Of a stretch of DNA of 64,000 bases, positions 59,701 to 64,000 are shown in pieces. The first letter of the stretch is position 1. Every line of letters starts with the position of its first letter. Both the position numbers and the translations under genes were made by a program. The notes beneath the pieces are model-generated. The model did no database searches. It saw only the letters and a list, made by a program, of their open reading frames with translations, and was not told the origin of the DNA. The DNA comes from Purpureocillium takamizusanense (lineage: Eukaryota > Ascomycota > Sordariomycetes > Hypocreales > Ophiocordycipitaceae), in the NCBI RefSeq assembly GCF_022605165.1, contig NC_063068.1, forward strand, positions 806,001 to 870,000. Reading direction: 5' to 3'.

Positions 59701-60905
59701 GGGGTGCTGCTCGCTTGCCAGCGCCTAGCCGGCAACTAACTGCGTACAAGGACAGGAGTCGGACAACCTTCTCCAGCGGTCCTCCAGTGAGAATCTCGAG
59801 GGTTCATCCGCGTGTTCCACAGTGTCATGGGGGCTCGGCACAAGCCCCCGGCCATGCTCCCTGACCTGGCACGACTTGAGATACCTACGAACTGGTGCCC
59901 ATGTCCTTCAATTGCCAAAGCGCCCACGGCGTAGGAACCAATGTCCAAGGTGGGCGAAGACGTGAATTAGTTCACGGATCGACAAGCAGGTTGAGGGGAG
60001 ATTAAGGCACCAACCACCCTGGGCCAGCCGGACTGGCCGTCGACAGGTCAGCAATAGTGAATCCTTCGGCAATTTGTCAAAAGACCAAGGTTCAAATGAG
60101 TGCTAGGTGACATTTACTAGCCCTCTACTACGATGGACTCGCCATGTTCATCGCCTTACGCTAAAGGTGAGAACCGCTGGCCGGCCCCCAAGGGCGCAAC
60201 TTGGCGGGCGGACGGGACAGGTGAGCAATAAGGGGCGAGCTCGTGCCCGCTATAAGTATCTACCGACGAAGGAAGAGTGGCCGAAATGACGCTGCGGGAG
60301 TAAAATGTGTGTGAGATGACCCGAGACAGGAACGAGCCGCCAGCAATATGGGGTGCTGACGGTTCTAACAATAGCAGAGCGACCCTGACACCGATCAGGC
60401 GGGTCGTAGGTGTTCTACAATACTACTAGAACGAAGTACACTTGAACGTACAAATTCAAGTGTTCAACTTTGCTCTATGTACAAAAGAATGTATGTGCAT
60501 TGCCTGTCGTCGCAGACTAGGTACCTATATACAAAGTAGTGAAGTAAATACTAACGAGCATATAAGTTGGTATAGACAACGAGGGGTGGTGGTATGAATC
60601 GGTAAAAGTTTCGTGTAGATGGATGTCTACGTGACCGAGAGACGGAAAGGGGGGAGAGCAGGTGTAAGCATCCCCGGCCCATCTGGCGAGCTGCTGCCGC
60701 TCATGTGTATACTGTATGTGCATTCTCCCATGCCATCATCGTCCTGTCTGGCGTCTAGTAAGTGTCGTGTCCTGTTTATGTCGTGGTTCTCATCGTCGTC
60801 TAGTGAGCGTCTCTCTTCCTCGTCTTGCGTCGTCGTTTCCCTGTCGTCGTCTTCTCCATCCCCGTCGTCGTCTCTAGCAAGGCCGACTCGACTCATCCAA
60901 CTTTC
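56767..60905. other. Intergenic region without recognisable genes
   Basis: Upstream region of the Zn2Cys6 gene and 3' flank of GH64. Several frames of 100-220 codons are open, the largest at 58900-59574 (plus), but none shows a domain, splice-linked continuation or family resemblance. Confidence 0.5.
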
Positions 60906-62048
60906 TCAGGTCCCGAGCGGCTTCCCCACGCAGACAACGAGCTCCTTGGGGTTGGGGTCGTTGACGAAGCCGCTCTGGTCGGTGCCGCCGCTCGCGCCGA
61001 CGTCGTCGTAGGGGAAGGCGTAGCCCCTGCCGTGGAGGCTCGTCTCGTGGCACACGCGCGCGTAGTGGTTGGTGACGGCCTCCTTGTAGTAGCCGGCGAC
61101 GGTCTCGCCCTCGGGCTGCCGGGCGTTGGCCGCGAGCGTCGAGCGGTTGAGCGCGGCGGCCAGGCGGGCGCCCACGTTGAGCTGCTCCTCGGAGACGCCC
61201 GCGGCGTGCGCAAAGGGCCCCGTGCTGCAGGTGAAGATGTCGGCGGCGGACGGCTTGGCGAAGGACATGGTCGAGCCGTCGCTGCCCTTGAAGTTGAGCT
61301 TGGTGCCGTCGCTGCGGCCCGTCACGTCGCCCCATTTGAACTGCGTGTTGACGATCAGGTCCTCCTTGGCGTACTTGGCCCACGCCGCGTCCACGTAGGA
61401 CTGGTAGTAGCCGTCGAACAGCCCCGGGACGAGCACGGCGCCGGCGTTGGGCGACAGGGCGCGCAAGGGGGCGCCACCGCCATTACCACGGATCACGAGC
61501 TTCTCCCAGCCCTTGCCGTCGGCCTTGCCCTGCGCCTCGAGCTTGGCGCACACCTGCTGCAGCCCGTCGGCGGGCATCCCCGGCACCGTCTTGACCTTGC
61601 CGTCGCCCGTCGTGAGCTGCAGGCTCACGGGCAGGCCGACGAAGTCGACAAACGACACGTTGGCGTACAGCTCCTGCGCGTTGCACGTGAACTCGGCGAA
61701 CCCCCAGTCGAGCCCGTAGTTTGCGTCGGCCGGGTTCGTCGCCGACGGCTCGACCAGCGACGGGCCCGGGTTGAGGAAGAAGCTGAGCGGCTTGTCCTTG
61801 CAGAACCAGATGCGCCCGCCCGAGATGCGCGGGATCGTGACGGTGCGAGACGAGCCGCCACCGCCCAGGGGGATGGCGCAGTCGGCGCCGAGGGGCTGCA
61901 GTGTGTCCTTGGGGGAGACGGGCCGGTAGGGCGTCTTGCCGTCGGCGCTCATGACGATGATGCCCTTGTCGTCGGAGCCCGTGACGTGCGCGTACAGCTG
62001 CGCGGCGCCCGTCTCGTTGCGGAGGACGAGGTTGAGCGTGTCCGGCAT
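60906..62048 (-). CDS. Glycoside hydrolase family 64 beta-1,3-glucanase
   Basis: Laminaripentaose-producing type glucanase fold acting on beta-1,3-glucan. Single exon, 380 residues. Typical segments: LNLVLRNETGAAQLYAHVTG at the N-terminus, RIWFCKDKPLSFFLNPGPSL, YGLDWGFAEFT, YANVSFVDFVGLPVSLQL, VLVPGLFDGYYQSYVDAAW, FKGSDGSTMSFAKPSAADIF, and the C-terminal NHYARVCHETSLHGRGYAFP followed by YDDVGASGGTDQSGFV. The predicted start is at the domain edge, so no signal peptide is encoded in this exon; an upstream exon cannot be excluded because acceptor-like CAG sites (CTACAG, ACCCAG) precede the ATG in frame. Same strand and about 1.2 kb from the GH16 gene, which also acts on beta-glucan. Confidence 0.9.
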   Translation of the reverse strand: MPDTLNLVLRNETGAAQLYAHVTGSDDKGIIVMSADGKTPYRPVSPKDTLQPLGADCAIPLGGGGSSRTVTIPRISGGRIWFCKDKPLSFFLNPGPSLVEPSATNPADANYGLDWGFAEFTCNAQELYANVSFVDFVGLPVSLQLTTGDGKVKTVPGMPADGLQQVCAKLEAQGKADGKGWEKLVIRGNGGGAPLRALSPNAGAVLVPGLFDGYYQSYVDAAWAKYAKEDLIVNTQFKWGDVTGRSDGTKLNFKGSDGSTMSFAKPSAADIFTCSTGPFAHAAGVSEEQLNVGARLAAALNRSTLAANARQPEGETVAGYYKEAVTNHYARVCHETSLHGRGYAFPYDDVGASGGTDQSGFVNDPNPKELVVCVGKPLGT

Positions 62049-63275
62049 GGTGACGTGCTGGGTGGGTGCTCCTGTCTGTAGTGGAGCGTTTGGGAGATAT
62101 ATATGAGGTGTTTCTTTTGGTCTTGATGTTGCTTTGTTATTTGTCTCGCGATGGCGGTGATGGTGACTTGATGACGATGACGATAAAAGTAGAAGAGGAC
62201 GCTCCCGTCCAAGCTGTTATAGGAGAATCGATCCGATCAGCTTCATCAATGATGATGATGATGATGATGATGATAATGTCCTCATCCGCCATCAACGGCC
62301 ATCCCAGTCGACGGCACAGCCTCCTTTTATATACCCAGCCTCCCTCCCTCCCCCCTCCGCCTCTTCCTCCTCCTCCTCCTCCCCGCTCTTCACGCACGTT
62401 ACTTCTTCCATCACAGCGTCTCATCCTTCTCTCTCTTCCTCCATCCCTCCCTCTTTCGCTTCTCCTCTCTCCCCATCTTCCCTCACACGCTCCCTCTCTC
62501 TCTCCCCCTCTCTCGCTCGCTCACGCAACACCTCCCCTACCCAGCCTCTAAACCCAAAACCGCAAATCAATGTAACGCGATGCACCCAAACCGCACCGAA
62601 CCAACCGCCCACGGGATGCCCCGTCTCGTCCTCGCCAAGCGTCCGTGACGCCTCCGCTTCCACCTTGGCTGGCCCTTCTCCCACGGGGACACCCGTCTCG
62701 CACTCGCCTTCGCCCGTCGATCGTCATCAGGGCCACCGTTCCGAAACTAAGGGGGGGAGGGTGCTGGTGGCCGCTACGAACCAACTAGTTAAACCTTGTC
62801 TGCCGTTTGTGAGCGTGGCTGGGCCGCGAAGCAAACGACCGTCCGTTGCCCGCCATGTGTGGCGTCATCTGGCCGGGCCGCCTGTCACTTGACTTTACGG
62901 AGCGGACCAGACACGCGACGGGCGATCCGAGCCAAAGGGGGAAGCCAAAAACCCCAATCCCCCCAACTCACTTGACGTCCCGCGTGCGTGGCGCCCGCAT
63001 TCGCGCACAGCGGCTCAAAACGGTAGACTCGACCCAACCGCGTCGGGCGGCCGACAGCGTTTCATTAACAGTAATAAGTTGTAGTAAGTGGGCTGCTAGG
63101 CGCAACATTGTGACGGGCTGCAACCTCATCACAAAAAAACACAAAAAATACAGACCTCGCATGCATATACCCCGTGGCTCCTTCGCACTCGCCAAACGAG
63201 GAGGCGACTATCACCAGGACCGACGCCGGCGCCCACCAAAACACCCAACAAATGACCCAACTCCTACTAATACTA
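62049..63275. other. Intergenic region between the two glucanase genes
   Basis: Upstream of GH64: TATATATA near 62097-62104, a GAT trinucleotide repeat at 62250-62275 and a long CT-rich stretch (about 62320-62530). No gene seen. Confidence 0.6.
62250..62275. repeat. GAT trinucleotide repeat
   Basis: About eight tandem GAT units, some 200 bp upstream of the GH64 start codon. Confidence 0.88.
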
Positions 63276-64000
63276 CTACAACAGCAGCAGTGCAAGCGCC
63301 GTCACACTGCCCGTGGCCATGACAAGCCCCAGCACTCCCATGCCATCGGTCGCGCGAGCGCCTCGGCTCTCGCGACCCTTGTGGTCCGTTAGAAACGGGC
63401 CGCCCGTGCTGGCGTTGGTGGCGGTGCCGTCGGGTATCTCACACACGGGCACCTTCTTGTCGGCGCATGTCTTGGTCCACGAGTCCAGCGGGGCAGTCGA
63501 ATTAAAGTAGGCCTTGACGTAGCTGACCGTCATGACGGCGTCGCGCGTCGGCGGACCGCCTGACCACAGCGGGTTGCCGTTGCTCCAGTGCTGCAGGATG
63601 AGGTGGCCGGCGTCCGAGGGCATCTCGGCCCCCTTCATCTCAGCCAAGCGCTTGCTGTCGGCGTAGAAGATGACGCGCCCCGGCATGTAGTCGAAGCGGT
63701 ACTCGTGAAAGTCGGCTGTCGGGTCGAACGTCAGGTTGACCGTCTTGAACAGGCCCGTCTTGCTGGCGTCGTAGCCCGCGAGCTTCGACGCCGGCGACTG
63801 GATCACGAGGTTGACGGGGTACACCTTGTTGACCGGGTCGAACTCGCGCGAGAGGAACTCCATGTCGATCTCCTGCGTGTCGTTGAAGTACTGCGCCTGA
63901 CGTTAGAACCCGTGGCGGCACCGACAGACACACCCTGGAACCCCCGTCACGCTTCCTTGCAGCCAGAGCAGGTAGGGGGGGGTAGGAAAGTCTCTCACGC
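63276..64000 (-). CDS. Glycoside hydrolase family 16 protein, GPI-anchored, 5' end missing
   Basis: Cell-wall beta-glucan or chitin-glucan active enzyme. The visible last exon is 63896-63276 (207 codons); intron 63997-63897 or so follows a GTGAGA donor at 63998, leaving two bases of the previous exon at the window edge. The catalytic motif E-x-D-x-E is seen as EIDMEFLSREF near the start of the exon. The GH16 jelly-roll continues with FDPTADFHEYRFDYMPGRVI, FYADSKRLAEM and HLILQHWSNGNPLWSGGPP, then TVSYVKAYFNST. The C-terminus has a spacer and a hydrophobic end (LGLVMATGSVTALALLLL) typical of a GPI-attachment signal. The N-terminal half, including any signal peptide, lies beyond the window. Confidence 0.88.

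Noticed and set aside
60825..62081. 418-codon plus-strand frame
   Set aside because: Antisense to the GH64 gene; high GC at third codon positions opens the opposite strand. No family resemblance.
1..64000. Secondary-metabolite gene cluster
   Set aside because: A GNAT enzyme and a Zn2Cys6 factor are present but more than 50 kb apart with housekeeping genes between; no backbone synthase is seen.
1..64000. CRISPR arrays, operons, ribosome binding sites and rRNA genes
   Set aside because: Introns and eukaryotic gene families show this is fungal nuclear DNA; no array of spaced repeats, no rRNA and no intact tRNA was found by eye.

Overview
The window is nuclear DNA of a GC-rich filamentous ascomycete, most likely a sordariomycete and probably Hypocreales. 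The basis is short introns (mostly 49-150 nt) with GT..AG ends and CTAAC/CTGAC branch points, pyrimidine-rich leaders, a typical fungal RAS1, a Zn2Cys6 regulator, a DUF7137 protein, GH64/GH16 glucanases and a 217-codon ras gene with the usual fungal intron pattern. The species cannot be told from sequence alone.

Layout. 1-1796: 3' part of a GNAT acetyltransferase gene. 3579-8677: a 1,553-residue protein with five tandem Zn2Cys6-like cysteine modules and glutamine-rich tails. 11141-12183: RAS1. 12184-21178: about 9 kb with no gene I can support, rich in microsatellites and in a dispersed GGTACCT/GTACCTTA motif; it holds an AT-rich, hAT-like MITE with inverted ends and an 8-bp target duplication. 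21179-27414: molybdopterin-binding-domain protein (eight exons, two of them micro-exons), tRNA thiolation protein CTU2, and mitochondrial oxaloacetate carrier OAC1. 29249-39603: SWD2, SRP9/SRP21, ribonucleotide reductase small subunit, a DUF4112 protein and DCP2. 39942-49520: a two-RRM RNA-binding protein with a possible overlapping uORF, a DUF7137 membrane protein, a CDK11-like kinase and NDUFAF7. 49835-56766: a PTM1/GPR107-like membrane protein, a PPIL2-type U-box cyclophilin and a Zn2Cys6 transcription factor. 56767-60905: 4 kb with no gene I can support. 60906-64000: GH64 and GH16 beta-glucan enzymes.

Most genes are conserved single-copy housekeeping genes: signalling (RAS1), chromatin and transcription (SWD2, CDK11), mRNA turnover and binding (DCP2, RRM protein), nucleotide synthesis (RNR2), tRNA modification (CTU2), protein targeting and folding (SRP9, PPIL2) and mitochondrial function (OAC1, NDUFAF7). 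They do not form a pathway or operon, and neighbours are mostly convergent or divergent pairs. The two glucanase genes at the right end are the only pair with a related biochemical theme. Splice models were built by hand from conserved protein continuity, reading phase and splice signals, and each complete model sums to a multiple of three. The strongest candidate for something little described is the five-module zinc-cluster protein.
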